Positions 17,157 through 26,140 of a stretch of DNA of 64,000 nucleotides are shown piece after piece. The DNA is from Rahnella rivi (lineage in GTDB: Bacteria > Pseudomonadota > Gammaproteobacteria > Enterobacterales > Enterobacteriaceae). The notes below the pieces were generated by a model, which worked only from the letters and a program-made list of their open reading frames with translations, made no database searches and was not told where the DNA came from. The first letter of the stretch is position 1. The number at the start of each line of letters is the position of its first letter. Where the stretch lies: the NCBI RefSeq assembly GCF_019049655.1, contig NZ_JAFMOX010000046.1, positions 1 through 64,000 of the forward strand. Reading direction: 5' to 3'. The translations under genes were made by a program, and so were the position numbers.

Positions 17157-17882
17157 ATGCTCCTTCAAAAGAAAACTACCCGTCGCAAGTTTTTACTTGG
17201 GTCGCTGATGGCATTGCCTGTCGGCACCATCATGATGAAAGGGCTGTCAGCAGCAGAAGCGGCTGAGATGGCTGCCCCGGATTTACTCGATTATAAACCC
17301 GTGTTTTTCAGCGCAGAGGAATGGCAATTCATTATGGCCGCCGCTGACCGTCTGATCCCCGCAGGTGGCAAAGGCAAAGCGCCGGGCGCGCTGGAAACCA
17401 ATGTGCCGATCTTTATTGATCAGCAAATGCATGGCGATTTCGGTGAAGAAATCTACATGCAGGGGCCGTTTAACGTCCACGCACCGGCCACGATGGGGTA
17501 TCAGATCCCGTTTCGTCCACAGCAAATCTACAAAACCGGTATTCGCCTGGCGAACAGCTGGTGCCAGCAAAATCATCAGAAAGCCTTCCATGAACTTTCC
17601 GATCAGGACAAAGAGCAGGTGCTGACGAAGTTGCAGAAGAACGACATCCGCTTTGCCGATTTGGGCGAAGAGAGTCTCGTGGCCTCGCAATTTTTCAGCG
17701 AACTGCTGTCAGACACCAAACACGGTTATCTGGCGGATCCAATCTACGGCGGTAATAAAGGGATGAAGGCGTGGATCGCCATCGGGTTCCCCGGCGCGCG
17801 CGCGAGTTTCACGGAATGGGTGAAACAGCACAACGTCCCTTACCCGCTGGGGCCTGTGAGCCTGCAAGGCGCGCGTGCCTGA
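17157..17882 (+). CDS. Gluconate 2-dehydrogenase subunit 3 (Tat-exported small subunit)
   Basis: A 241-aa protein with a twin-arginine signal at the N-terminus (TTRRKFLLGSLMALPVG), followed by the Gluconate_2-dh3 domain beginning KPVFFSAEEWQFIMAAADRLIPA. It is the small subunit of the periplasm-facing flavin dehydrogenase that oxidises D-gluconate to 2-ketogluconate (or a related sugar acid). By analogy it helps assemble and co-export the flavoprotein, which has no signal of its own. It is the first of three genes in the order small subunit, flavoprotein, cytochrome c; the gap to the next gene is 44 bp. The upstream ribosome site is weak (GAGAG about 12 bases before the start). Confidence 0.88.
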   Translation: MLLQKKTTRRKFLLGSLMALPVGTIMMKGLSAAEAAEMAAPDLLDYKPVFFSAEEWQFIMAAADRLIPAGGKGKAPGALETNVPIFIDQQMHGDFGEEIYMQGPFNVHAPATMGYQIPFRPQQIYKTGIRLANSWCQQNHQKAFHELSDQDKEQVLTKLQKNDIRFADLGEESLVASQFFSELLSDTKHGYLADPIYGGNKGMKAWIAIGFPGARASFTEWVKQHNVPYPLGPVSLQGARA

Positions 17883-17926
17883 GGGCCGCGTCTTATTACC
17901 GTTTCTGATGAATGACAGGATAAAAG

Positions 17927-19696
17927 ATGGCACAAGTAACTAAACCAGAAGTCGACGTTGTGGTTGTCGGCCTCGGCTGGGCGGGCTCGCTGATGAGCAT
18001 CGAGCTGGCGATGGCGGGCCTGACGGTGCGTGCACTGGAACGCGGCGGCGACCGCGGCTATGAAGAATTTGCCTACCCGAAGCCGGCGGACGAATACGCC
18101 TACGCGGTACGTAACAAAGTGATGGCGACCCCGGCGCAGGCCGCGGTGACCGTGCGTTACAACATGAGTGAAACCGCGCTGCCGACCCGCAAATGGGGCG
18201 CATTTGCGCCAGGCACCGGCGTTGGCGGCTCGGGTTTGCACTGGACTGCGGTGCTGATCCGCCCGACACCAACCGATTTAAAACTCAAAACCTACGCCGA
18301 CGAAGCTTATAAACCCGGCATTTTGCAGGAAGACATGCGGATCATGGATTTCCCGTTCAGCTGGGATGAAATCGAGCCGTATTACACCAAGTTTGAGCAC
18401 ATCTGCGGGCAATCCGGTAAGACCGGTAACCTGCGCGGCCAGATTATGGAAGGCGGCGATCCGTTCGAAGGTCCGCGTTCTGAGCCATACCCGCTGCCGG
18501 CGCTGGAAGACACGCTCAACAGCAGCATGTTTGCTGAAGTCACTAAAAAGATGGGCTATCACCCGTTCCCGAACCCGTCGGCGTGCGTTTCCCGCGCGTG
18601 GACCAACCCGTACGGCAATCAGATCGCACCCTGTAACTACTGCGGTTATTGCAGTAAATATCCGTGCCTGAACTACTCGAAAGCCTCGCCGCAAACCGCC
18701 GTGATGGACGCGCTCAAACGTATGGAGAACTTCTCGTATGAAGTTCACGCCAACGTGATGAAAGTCGAGCTGCACGATGACAAGAAAACCGCCAAAGGCG
18801 TGATCTATATTGATGCCGACGGCAACGAGTGTTTCCAGCCTGCCAAAATCGTGGTGCTGAGCAGCTTCCAGTTCTGCAACGTGCGCCTGATGTTGCTCTC
18901 CGGCATCGGCAAACCTTACAACCCGATCACCGAAGAAGGTGTGGTTGGGCGTAACTATGCGTTCCTGAGTAACGGCGGTTCGACGCTGTTCTTCAAAGAC
19001 AAAAACTTCAACCCGTTTGCCACCGCGGGCGCGACCGGCCAGATGTTCAACGACATTTCTCCGGGCAATTTCGATGGCGCATCCCTGGGCTTTATCGGCG
19101 GCGCGAAGATCCACAGTTCTCAGGCCACCGGCACGCCAATCAGCACCTCGCTGCCAAAAGGCACGCCTGCGTGGGGCACCGGCTGGAAAGAAGGGATGGA
19201 AGAGTGGTACGGCCATTCGATGAAAATCAGCATCACCACCACCTGCCAGTCTTATCGCGACATTTATCTGGATCTCGATCCGAACTACAAAGATGAATAC
19301 GGTTATCCGCTGCTGCGCATGACGTTCGACTGGAAACAGAACGAACTCAAATTGCAGCAATACCTGAAAGGCATCGTCGGCAATATCACCAAAGAGCTCA
19401 ACCCGGACAGCTACAGCGAAAGCTTCCTGCCGATGGACGCGCACTTTGACCTGACCAAATACGTGTCCACGCACAACGTGGGCGGCGCGGTGATGGGCGA
19501 TAACCCGAAAACCTCGGCGCTGAACAAGTTCCTGCAAAGCTGGGATGTGCATAACGTCTTTGTGCCGGGCGGAAACGCGTTCCCGCAAAACTTCCAGGCC
19601 AACCCGACGGACACCATCGGCGCGATCACTCTGATGGCGGCGCAGGCGATCAAAGATCAGTATCTTAAAAATCCTGGCCCACTGGTTCAGGCATAA
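17927..19696 (+). CDS. GMC-family FAD dehydrogenase, large subunit (gluconate 2-dehydrogenase type)
   Basis: A 589-aa catalytic flavoprotein. The FAD-binding dinucleotide fold is at the N-terminus (VVVVGLGWAGSLMSIELA, residues about 10-27). A GMC-type C-terminal domain has STHNVGGAVMGDNP with the catalytic-region His and ends in NVFVPGGNAFPQNFQANPTD. It oxidises a polyol or sugar acid at the periplasmic face and passes electrons to the tri-haem cytochrome encoded next. It has no signal peptide, consistent with Tat hitch-hiking on the small subunit. A cysteine cluster PCNYCGYCSKYPC near residue 234 could hold an iron-sulfur centre, as in related FAD glucose dehydrogenases. Gluconate is the likeliest substrate; 2-ketogluconate or sorbitol dehydrogenases look similar. 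Confidence 0.88.
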   Translation: MAQVTKPEVDVVVVGLGWAGSLMSIELAMAGLTVRALERGGDRGYEEFAYPKPADEYAYAVRNKVMATPAQAAVTVRYNMSETALPTRKWGAFAPGTGVGGSGLHWTAVLIRPTPTDLKLKTYADEAYKPGILQEDMRIMDFPFSWDEIEPYYTKFEHICGQSGKTGNLRGQIMEGGDPFEGPRSEPYPLPALEDTLNSSMFAEVTKKMGYHPFPNPSACVSRAWTNPYGNQIAPCNYCGYCSKYPCLNYSKASPQTAVMDALKRMENFSYEVHANVMKVELHDDKKTAKGVIYIDADGNECFQPAKIVVLSSFQFCNVRLMLLSGIGKPYNPITEEGVVGRNYAFLSNGGSTLFFKDKNFNPFATAGATGQMFNDISPGNFDGASLGFIGGAKIHSSQATGTPISTSLPKGTPAWGTGWKEGMEEWYGHSMKISITTTCQSYRDIYLDLDPNYKDEYGYPLLRMTFDWKQNELKLQQYLKGIVGNITKELNPDSYSESFLPMDAHFDLTKYVSTHNVGGAVMGDNPKTSALNKFLQSWDVHNVFVPGGNAFPQNFQANPTDTIGAITLMAAQAIKDQYLKNPGPLVQA

Positions 19697-19711
19697 GCGG
19701 AGATGAACAGA

Positions 19712-20983
19712 ATGAAACTCAAACGTTTATTTATCGCTAACGCCTTGCTGCTGGGTGTCGGTTTTATGGCGAATGCGCAGGCGGATAACAGTTCACCGCC
19801 TGACAACGCGGCGCTGATTAAACAGGGCGAATATGTGGCGCGTCTCGGCGACTGCGGCGCGTGCCACACGGCGGCGGGTAAACCGGCGTTTTCCGGCGGC
19901 CTGGCGATCAATTCGAATCTCGGAACGATTTATTCCACCAATATCACCCCGGACAAAGACCACGGTATTGGCGGCTACACCGAAGCGCAGTTCTCGGATG
20001 CGGTGCGCAAAGGCGTTCTGCCGGACGGCACCCGTTTGTACCCGGCGATGCCGTATCCTGATTACGCCAAAATCAATGATGAAGACATGCACGCGCTCTA
20101 CGCTTACTTTATGCAGGGCGTAAAACCGAGCGCAGAACAGCCACCGGAAACGGATCTGAGCTTCCCGTTCAGTCAGCGCTGGGGCATGCGTTTCTGGAAC
20201 TGGGCGTTTGCGTCTGATAAGCCATTCCAGCCAATCGGTGGGGCATCAGAGCAGGTAAACCGTGGCGCGTATCTGGTGGAAAGTCTGGGGCACTGCGGCA
20301 GTTGCCACACGCCGCGCGGATTCGGCATGAACGAAAAAGCGCTCGACAGCAGCGACACTGATTTCCTCGCGGGCGGCAGCCTGAATAACTGGGATGTGCC
20401 TTCCCTGCGCGGCGTCGCGCACTGGAACGAACAGGAAATTATCGATTATCTCGGGACAGGGCGTAACGATAAAGCGGCAGTGGGTGGCGAAATGACGTCG
20501 GTGGTCGAGAACAGTACCGCGCACATGACCGATGACGATCTTAAAGCCATTGCCGCGTACCTCAAATTCCTGGGCGGCAATCCGCCGGTTCCGGCAGTAG
20601 ACACGCAGAAAGCCAGCGCGACCGAAGCGAAACTGACGGCGGCGAAAAACCTCAGCGAAGGCGAGCGTCTGTATCTGGATAACTGCGGTGCCTGCCACTT
20701 TGTGACCGGAAAGGGCGCGCCGGGCGTGTTCCCGCAGCTGGATCAGGCCACGATTGTGAACTCACAGGATCCGACCGGGCTTATCCATACCATCCTCGCC
20801 GGTGCACAACAGCCGTCCACGGCCCGCGCGCCTTCAACGCTGGTGATGCCTGGTTTTGCAGCGCGTCTGAGCGATGAAGAAGCCGCGCAGCTTGCGACCT
20901 TTATCCGTCAGGGCTGGAGCAACTCGGCGCCAGCAGTATCGGCGAAAGACGTAAGCGAAGTGCGTAAAACATTGGCGCACTGA
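19712..20983 (+). CDS. Tri-haem cytochrome c subunit of the gluconate dehydrogenase
   Basis: A 423-aa periplasmic cytochrome with a signal peptide (MKLKRLFIANALLLGVGFMA) and three CxxCH haem c motifs: CGACH near residue 48, CGSCH near 193 and CGACH near 323. It accepts electrons from the flavoprotein and delivers them to ubiquinone or an oxidase. I set the start at 19712 because GCGGAG lies 9 bases before that ATG, whereas it touches the earlier ATG at 19703. It is the last gene of the operon and is followed by a strong terminator. Confidence 0.9.
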   Translation: MKLKRLFIANALLLGVGFMANAQADNSSPPDNAALIKQGEYVARLGDCGACHTAAGKPAFSGGLAINSNLGTIYSTNITPDKDHGIGGYTEAQFSDAVRKGVLPDGTRLYPAMPYPDYAKINDEDMHALYAYFMQGVKPSAEQPPETDLSFPFSQRWGMRFWNWAFASDKPFQPIGGASEQVNRGAYLVESLGHCGSCHTPRGFGMNEKALDSSDTDFLAGGSLNNWDVPSLRGVAHWNEQEIIDYLGTGRNDKAAVGGEMTSVVENSTAHMTDDDLKAIAAYLKFLGGNPPVPAVDTQKASATEAKLTAAKNLSEGERLYLDNCGACHFVTGKGAPGVFPQLDQATIVNSQDPTGLIHTILAGAQQPSTARAPSTLVMPGFAARLSDEEAAQLATFIRQGWSNSAPAVSAKDVSEVRKTLAH

Positions 20984-21008
20984 CGTTTAGAGCGGCAAGT
21001 CTGACAGC

Positions 21009-21043
21009 AAAACGGCCTTCCGAAAGGGAGGCCGTTTTTTTTA
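21009..21043 (+). terminator. Rho-independent terminator after the gluconate dehydrogenase operon
   Basis: Stem AACGGCCTTCC/GGGAGGCCGTT with a GAAA loop and an eight-T tail. Confidence 0.9.
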
Positions 21044-21105
21044 TCAGTTTAAGTATCAGTTTAAATATCAGGTTAAACAGTGCAAGGGATTAACCCGTTG
21101 TCGGA

Positions 21106-22617
21106 TCAGAACATCAGTACCATCCACGGATAGCCGATGAGCATCAGGCCGCCGAGGAAGATAGCGCCGAAGATGGTGCCCAGACGCCAGTAATCTTTCG
21201 TCGGCAGGTAGCCGCTGCCGTAGTAAATCGGGCTCGGGCCGGTACCGTAAGGGGTGATGATGCCCATCACGCCCAGCGAGGTCACCATCATCAGGCAGTA
21301 AACCGGCATGTTGATGCCGGGGATCGCCGCCGCAATGGTCAGCATCGCCGGTAACAGGGCGGTGGTGTGCGCGGTGGTACTGGCAAACAGATAGTGCAAC
21401 AGGAAGAAGGCAATCAGCAGCATTACGGCGGCGACCTGCGGGTCGAAACCGTCAAGCAGTTGCCCGCCTTCTTTACCCAGCCAGGCGATAAAGCCAACGC
21501 GGGCCAGACCATCCGCCAGCGCGACCAGCGTGGCAAACCAGGCGAAAGTATTCCAGGCCGGTTTGTTGCTGATAATGTCGTTCCAGTTCAGCACGCCGGT
21601 CCACAACATCAGCACCACCACCAGCAGCGCGGCCAGCGCCGGTTCGATCCAGGCGGCGGCGAAAATCCACATCAGCAGCGCAGAACAGACGAAGACCAGC
21701 AGCAGGATTTCGTTACGCGACAGCTTGCCGAGTTTTTCCAGTTCACTTTTGGCCCAGCGCGGCACTTCATCATTGATCTTCACTTCCGGCGGATAGAACC
21801 AGTAAGCCAGTAACGGCATGGTGAGGATCAGCAAAACGCCGAGCGGCAGGAAGGCGAGGAACCACATGCCCCAGGAGATTTCGAATCCGGTAATGCTTTT
21901 CACCAGCGCCAGCGCCAGCAGGTTTGGCGCAAGCGCCGACAGGAACATCGAGCTGGTAATACAGGCGGCGGTAATCGCGACCCACATCAGGTAGGAACCG
22001 ATTTTACGGGCGCTCGGGTCATTGGGTTTGGAGCCGTAAAGCGGCGGCAGGTTGGCGATGATCGGGTAGATGGTCCCGCCGCTGCGCGCGGTGTTGGACG
22101 GCGTGAACGGTGCCAGCAGCAGATCGGCGAAGGTGATGGCATAACCCAGCGTCAGGCTGCGACGGCCAAGGTATTTCACCAGAATCAGCGCCAGACGGCG
22201 GCCAAACTGGGTCTTGTCATAGCCTGCGGCGAACATAAATGCGCCGAAGATCAGCCAGACCGTGGAGTTACCAAAACCGCTCACCGCCCATTTAAACGAC
22301 TCGCTCGCCATCTTAAATTTAGGATCGGCGATTTCCGCCGGGCTGAACAACAGCCACTGGCTGAACAGGGCGATCACCACCACACCGGTCAGGCCGATCA
22401 CCGCGCCAGGCAGGGGTTCAAAAATCAGCCCCACAATGACCCCGACAAAAATGGCAAAGAAATGCCAGGCATAGGGCTGAAGGCCGGAAGGCACCGGCGT
22501 GAGCAGCAGGATAATTGCCACCAGCACCGGAAGGAACAGCATGATCAAACGTTTTTTCACTCCGGCAGAGGCAGGAGCGGCCTTTGCGGGGTCATTCAAA
22601 GTGGATGTGGGTTTCAT
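21106..22617 (-). CDS. DASS (SLC13/CitT-like) di- or tricarboxylate transporter
   Basis: A 503-aa inner-membrane protein with about 12 hydrophobic segments. Family signatures are LLAPFTPSNTARSGGTIYPI (the SNT motif of the first substrate/sodium loop) and the C-terminal SLGVMGIITPYGTGPSPIYYGSGY. DASS relatives such as CitT and TtdT exchange citrate, tartrate, fumarate or succinate. It is divergent from a fumarate reductase-like flavoenzyme with a 601-bp shared promoter region, which points to uptake of that enzyme's substrate or a succinate antiport, by inference. The exact substrate is unknown. Confidence 0.88.
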   Translation of the reverse strand: MKPTSTLNDPAKAAPASAGVKKRLIMLFLPVLVAIILLLTPVPSGLQPYAWHFFAIFVGVIVGLIFEPLPGAVIGLTGVVVIALFSQWLLFSPAEIADPKFKMASESFKWAVSGFGNSTVWLIFGAFMFAAGYDKTQFGRRLALILVKYLGRRSLTLGYAITFADLLLAPFTPSNTARSGGTIYPIIANLPPLYGSKPNDPSARKIGSYLMWVAITAACITSSMFLSALAPNLLALALVKSITGFEISWGMWFLAFLPLGVLLILTMPLLAYWFYPPEVKINDEVPRWAKSELEKLGKLSRNEILLLVFVCSALLMWIFAAAWIEPALAALLVVVLMLWTGVLNWNDIISNKPAWNTFAWFATLVALADGLARVGFIAWLGKEGGQLLDGFDPQVAAVMLLIAFFLLHYLFASTTAHTTALLPAMLTIAAAIPGINMPVYCLMMVTSLGVMGIITPYGTGPSPIYYGSGYLPTKDYWRLGTIFGAIFLGGLMLIGYPWMVLMF

Positions 22618-23218
22618 AGTTTTTTCTGCCAGTTATTGAAAATGAGCATCGCGCCCCCGGATATCTATGATGTTTTTTACGCTTGCGTTTTGGTAATAAA
22701 TGACTGCTGTGGATATTTCACGATGACAATTGAAATACATTAATGTTTCTTCGCGAACAGGGAGACGTAATACTCTCATTCAGGCGTTATGGCACCCGGC
22801 GGATATTATCCTCAGCCAGAATGACGCCCGGATGAATTCCTATTTAACTCAGTAGTATTACATTGTGTAGGGTTATTATTTTGACCAGAAAACCTGCTCT
22901 ATGAAATGTAGAGTAAATTTTGGCAAAAGCCAAACTGAGGGCATAACCTGCTGATTTTGTTCGTGGGTTTTTCCATGTTAATCAAAAGTTGATTTTTGTC
23001 AACTCATGGTTAACAATTGGAGGGGATATTCGCATTAACGCTGGGTAATTAAACAACTCCCGTCCATCAGACCTTTTACATCACATTATTTCTGCTATAT
23101 GAGCAGAAAGCAGCAAAGCATTTCTATATTTATCACCTGCACCGGATAACTTATTTTAGCGGTAAGTCATTCGCCCACGAAAAGAAATCCAGGCGTTTAC
23201 ATTTTGGAGTTGATTACA
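22618..23218. promoter_or_regulatory. Divergent promoter region with an FNR-like site
   Basis: This 601-bp gap between the two start codons holds TTGATTTTTGTCAA (22989-23002), a 9-of-10 match to the anaerobic regulator FNR's half-sites TTGAT and ATCAA with a 4-nt spacer. An overlapping ATCAAAAGTTGAT palindrome lies just upstream. Another small palindrome, TTTCTGCT/AGCAGAAA, is near 23089-23109. An FNR site would fit anaerobic fumarate respiration. Confidence 0.6.
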
Positions 23219-25996
23219 ATGAATAAGCTCACCCCGGTTCTTAAACCGCTCACGTTGCCCAACGGCGCTGTGCTGAAAAACCGTTTACTGATGGCACCGA
23301 TGACCACCTGTACCGGCTTCTACGACGGCACGGTGACCAGTGAGCTGGTCGAGTATTACCGCGATCGCGCTGGCAGCATCGGCACTATCATCGTTGAGTG
23401 TTGCTTCATTGATCGTCTGGGACCGGCGTTTCCCGGCGCGATTGCCATCGACAGCGACAACAAAATCGCCGGTCTGAAAAAAATCGCCGACGCCATCAAG
23501 TCAAAAGGCTCTAAAGCCATTTTGCAAATTTACCACGGCGGCAGAATGGTGGAGCCGGAGCTTATCGGCGGCAGAACGCCCGTCGCACCCAGCGCCATCG
23601 CCGCGCCGCGTGAAGGCGCGACCACGCCTAAAGAGCTGTCCGGTGAAGAAGTTGATGTGATGATCACCAAATTTGGTGATGCGGTGAACCGCGCCATCAA
23701 AGCCGGTTTCGACGGCGTGGAGATCCACGGCGCCAACACTTACCTGATCCAGCAGTTTTACTCGCCGAACTCCAACCAGCGCACCGACAAATGGGGCGGC
23801 GACCGCGATAAGCGAGCCACATTCCCGCTGGAAGTGCTCGAGATCACCCACAAAATGGCGAAGCGTTTCGCCGACGACAACTTCATTATCGGTTACCGTT
23901 TCTCGCCGGAAGAGCTGGAAGTGCCCGGCATCCGGTTTGACGACACACTGTATCTGCTGGAAAAACTCGCTGCGCGCGGGCTGGACTACGTGCATTTCTC
24001 CGTCGGCCAGTTGCTGCGTCCTTCTATCGTAGACACCACCGACCCGACACCGCTCATCACTAAATACCGCGCCATGCGTTCTGAAACGCTGGCAAAAGTG
24101 CCGGTGATTGGCGTCGGCGGCGTGGTTAACAAAGCGGATGCGGAGAAAGGGCTGGAGTACGGTTTTGATCTGGTCGCGGTAGGCAAAGCGTGCATCGCCT
24201 ATCCGGACTGGGCCGACCGTATTATTAACAACGACCATCTGGAACTGTTCATCGACAGCAACAAGCGCGAGGCGCTGAACATTCCTGAGCCGTTGTGGCG
24301 CTTCTCACTGGTTGACGCCATGATCCGCGACACCAGCGTGACAGGCCGTAAATATAAAGCCGGCGTATATCAGGAAAAAGTGGAAGCCGAAGCGCTGAAG
24401 CTGAAAATCAGCGTTACGCTCGATACCGACCGTATTACCGATATTACTCTGGTGAAAGATGACACCCTCGACGTCGATTTCACCACCACCTTTGAACAGT
24501 TGCGCACACGTATTCTGGTTGCCAACAGCCCGCACGTTGATGCAATCACCGGCGCGACGACCCAGAGTGAGGCGCTGAAAAAAGCCGTTTCCCGCGCCTT
24601 AACCACCTCCAGCAAAGAGCACGTGATTGAAGAAGGCGGTAACCCTCAGGCACCGCAGAACTTCGATGTGGTGATCGTCGGCAGCGGCGGCGCAGGTCTG
24701 GCGGCCGCCATTCAGGCGCATGATGAAGGCGCGCACGTCGTCATTATCGAAAAAATGCCCACCATCGGGGGCAACACAATCAAAGCCTCTGTGGGAATGA
24801 ACGCGGCAGAAACCCGGTTCCAGAAACTCAAAGGCATCGAGGACAGCAAAGAGCTGTTCTATGACGAAACCCTGAAAGGCGGCAAGTTCAAGAACAACCC
24901 GGAACTGCTCAGGGAGTTCGTTGAGCTGGCACCGGAAGCCATTGAGTGGCTGGCGGCGAAAGAGATCGAGCTGAACGATATCACCATCACCGGCGGGATG
25001 AGCATTGACCGTACCCACCGTCCGCAGGATCGCTCCGCCGTCGGCGGCTTCCTGATCAGCGGTCTGGTGAAAAACGTCAATAAGCGCGATATCGAAGTGC
25101 TGCTCGAAACCTCCGTGGCGGAAATCCTGTATGAAAACGGCGCAGTGACCGGCGTGAAAGTGGTCGATGAATACAACGACAGCCGTATTCTGAATGCCAA
25201 AAGCGTGATTGTGGCGACCGGCGGTTTCAGTGCTAACCGCGAAATGGTGGTGAAATATCGCCCTGAGCTGGACGGCTTTGTGACCACAAACCATAAAGGC
25301 GCCACCGGCAGCGGCATTGCCATGCTGCAAAAAATCGGGGCGGATACCGTCGATATGGGCGAGATCCAGATCCACCCGACCGTTGAACAAACCACGTCAT
25401 ACCTGATTTCTGAATCCATTCGCGGCGGCGGGGCGATCCTGGTGAGCCAGGCGGGCAAGCGTTTCTACAATGAAATGGAAACCCGTGACAAAGTGTCGGC
25501 GGAAATCATCGCGCTGCCGGAGAAAAGCGCGTGGGTGATCTTTGATGAACAGGTGCGGGCAAACAACAAAGCGGCTGACGAGTATATCGCCAAAGGCTTT
25601 GTACTCAGCGCGCCGACGCCGGAAGAGCTGGCGGTGAAGCTGAACATGAACCCGCATGATCTGGCCGAAACGCTGGAACGTTACAATCTGTTCGTGGTGG
25701 CCAAAAAAGACGATGATTTTGGGCGCACCACTGCGCTGCGTCATCCGCTTAATCAGGGGCCATTCTTTGCCATCCGCATCGCGCCGGGCGTGCATCATAC
25801 GATGGGCGGCGTGGTCATCAACACTGACACGGCGGTGCTTGATAGCCAGAAACAGCCGATTACCGGGGCCTGGGCGGCCGGTGAAGTGGCGGGCGGTATC
25901 CACGGTGCAAACCGCATCGGCGGTAACGCGGTGGCTGATATTATCATCTTCGGTATTCTGGCGGGACGAAACGCGGCCGCGCTGGCGCGGGGATAA
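23219..25996 (+). CDS. NADH:fumarate reductase-type flavoenzyme (OYE + FMN-bind + FAD_binding_2)
   Basis: A 925-aa cytoplasmic fusion without a signal peptide. Residues 1-370 form an Old Yellow Enzyme-like domain (LKNRLLMAPMTTCTGFYDG, GFDGVEIHGANTYLIQQFYS). Residues about 385-460 are an FMN_bind domain with the ApbE flavinylation motif VDAITGATTQS (Thr near 446). Residues about 478-920 are a fumarate reductase/urocanate reductase-type FAD domain (VVIVGSGGAGLAAA; HHTMGGVVIN; GGIHGANRIGGNAVAD). The same architecture is known for soluble NADH:fumarate and NADH:acrylate-type reductases, in which NADH reduces FMN and electrons reach the FAD site that hydrogenates a C=C bond. The start ATG at 23219 has GGAG 9 bases upstream. 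No ApbE gene is adjacent. Fumarate is the likeliest acceptor; acrylate or cinnamate analogues remain possible. Confidence 0.88.
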   Translation: MNKLTPVLKPLTLPNGAVLKNRLLMAPMTTCTGFYDGTVTSELVEYYRDRAGSIGTIIVECCFIDRLGPAFPGAIAIDSDNKIAGLKKIADAIKSKGSKAILQIYHGGRMVEPELIGGRTPVAPSAIAAPREGATTPKELSGEEVDVMITKFGDAVNRAIKAGFDGVEIHGANTYLIQQFYSPNSNQRTDKWGGDRDKRATFPLEVLEITHKMAKRFADDNFIIGYRFSPEELEVPGIRFDDTLYLLEKLAARGLDYVHFSVGQLLRPSIVDTTDPTPLITKYRAMRSETLAKVPVIGVGGVVNKADAEKGLEYGFDLVAVGKACIAYPDWADRIINNDHLELFIDSNKREALNIPEPLWRFSLVDAMIRDTSVTGRKYKAGVYQEKVEAEALKLKISVTLDTDRITDITLVKDDTLDVDFTTTFEQLRTRILVANSPHVDAITGATTQSEALKKAVSRALTTSSKEHVIEEGGNPQAPQNFDVVIVGSGGAGLAAAIQAHDEGAHVVIIEKMPTIGGNTIKASVGMNAAETRFQKLKGIEDSKELFYDETLKGGKFKNNPELLREFVELAPEAIEWLAAKEIELNDITITGGMSIDRTHRPQDRSAVGGFLISGLVKNVNKRDIEVLLETSVAEILYENGAVTGVKVVDEYNDSRILNAKSVIVATGGFSANREMVVKYRPELDGFVTTNHKGATGSGIAMLQKIGADTVDMGEIQIHPTVEQTTSYLISESIRGGGAILVSQAGKRFYNEMETRDKVSAEIIALPEKSAWVIFDEQVRANNKAADEYIAKGFVLSAPTPEELAVKLNMNPHDLAETLERYNLFVVAKKDDDFGRTTALRHPLNQGPFFAIRIAPGVHHTMGGVVINTDTAVLDSQKQPITGAWAAGEVAGGIHGANRIGGNAVADIIIFGILAGRNAAALARG

Positions 25997-26014
25997 ATTG
26001 ATAAGGTGAACAAT

Positions 26015-26044
26015 GAAAAACCACGCTCCGGCGTGGTTTTTTTA
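26015..26044 (+). terminator. Terminator after the fumarate reductase-like gene
   Basis: AAAACCACGC-TCCG-GCGTGGTTTT followed by further Ts; begins 18 bp after the stop codon. Confidence 0.88.
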
Positions 26045-26080
26045 TGACGGGGCAAAACTGCCTGTGCCTGCCGCACAAAC

Positions 26081-26111
26081 AAAAACGTCCACCCGGAAGG
26101 GCGGACGTTTT
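26081..26111 (-). terminator. Terminator after nupC
   Basis: AAAACGTCCACCC-GGAA-GGGCGGACGTTTT; on the minus strand it ends in a T run about 30 bp beyond the nupC stop codon. Confidence 0.75.
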
Positions 26112-26140
26112 CAGACGTTCCGGGCGTTTATCTTAAACGC

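Noticed and set aside
21367..21813. Open frames antisense to the DASS transporter and similar shadows in GC-rich genes
   Set aside because: They mirror strong coding frames on the other strand and show no start signals or family features.
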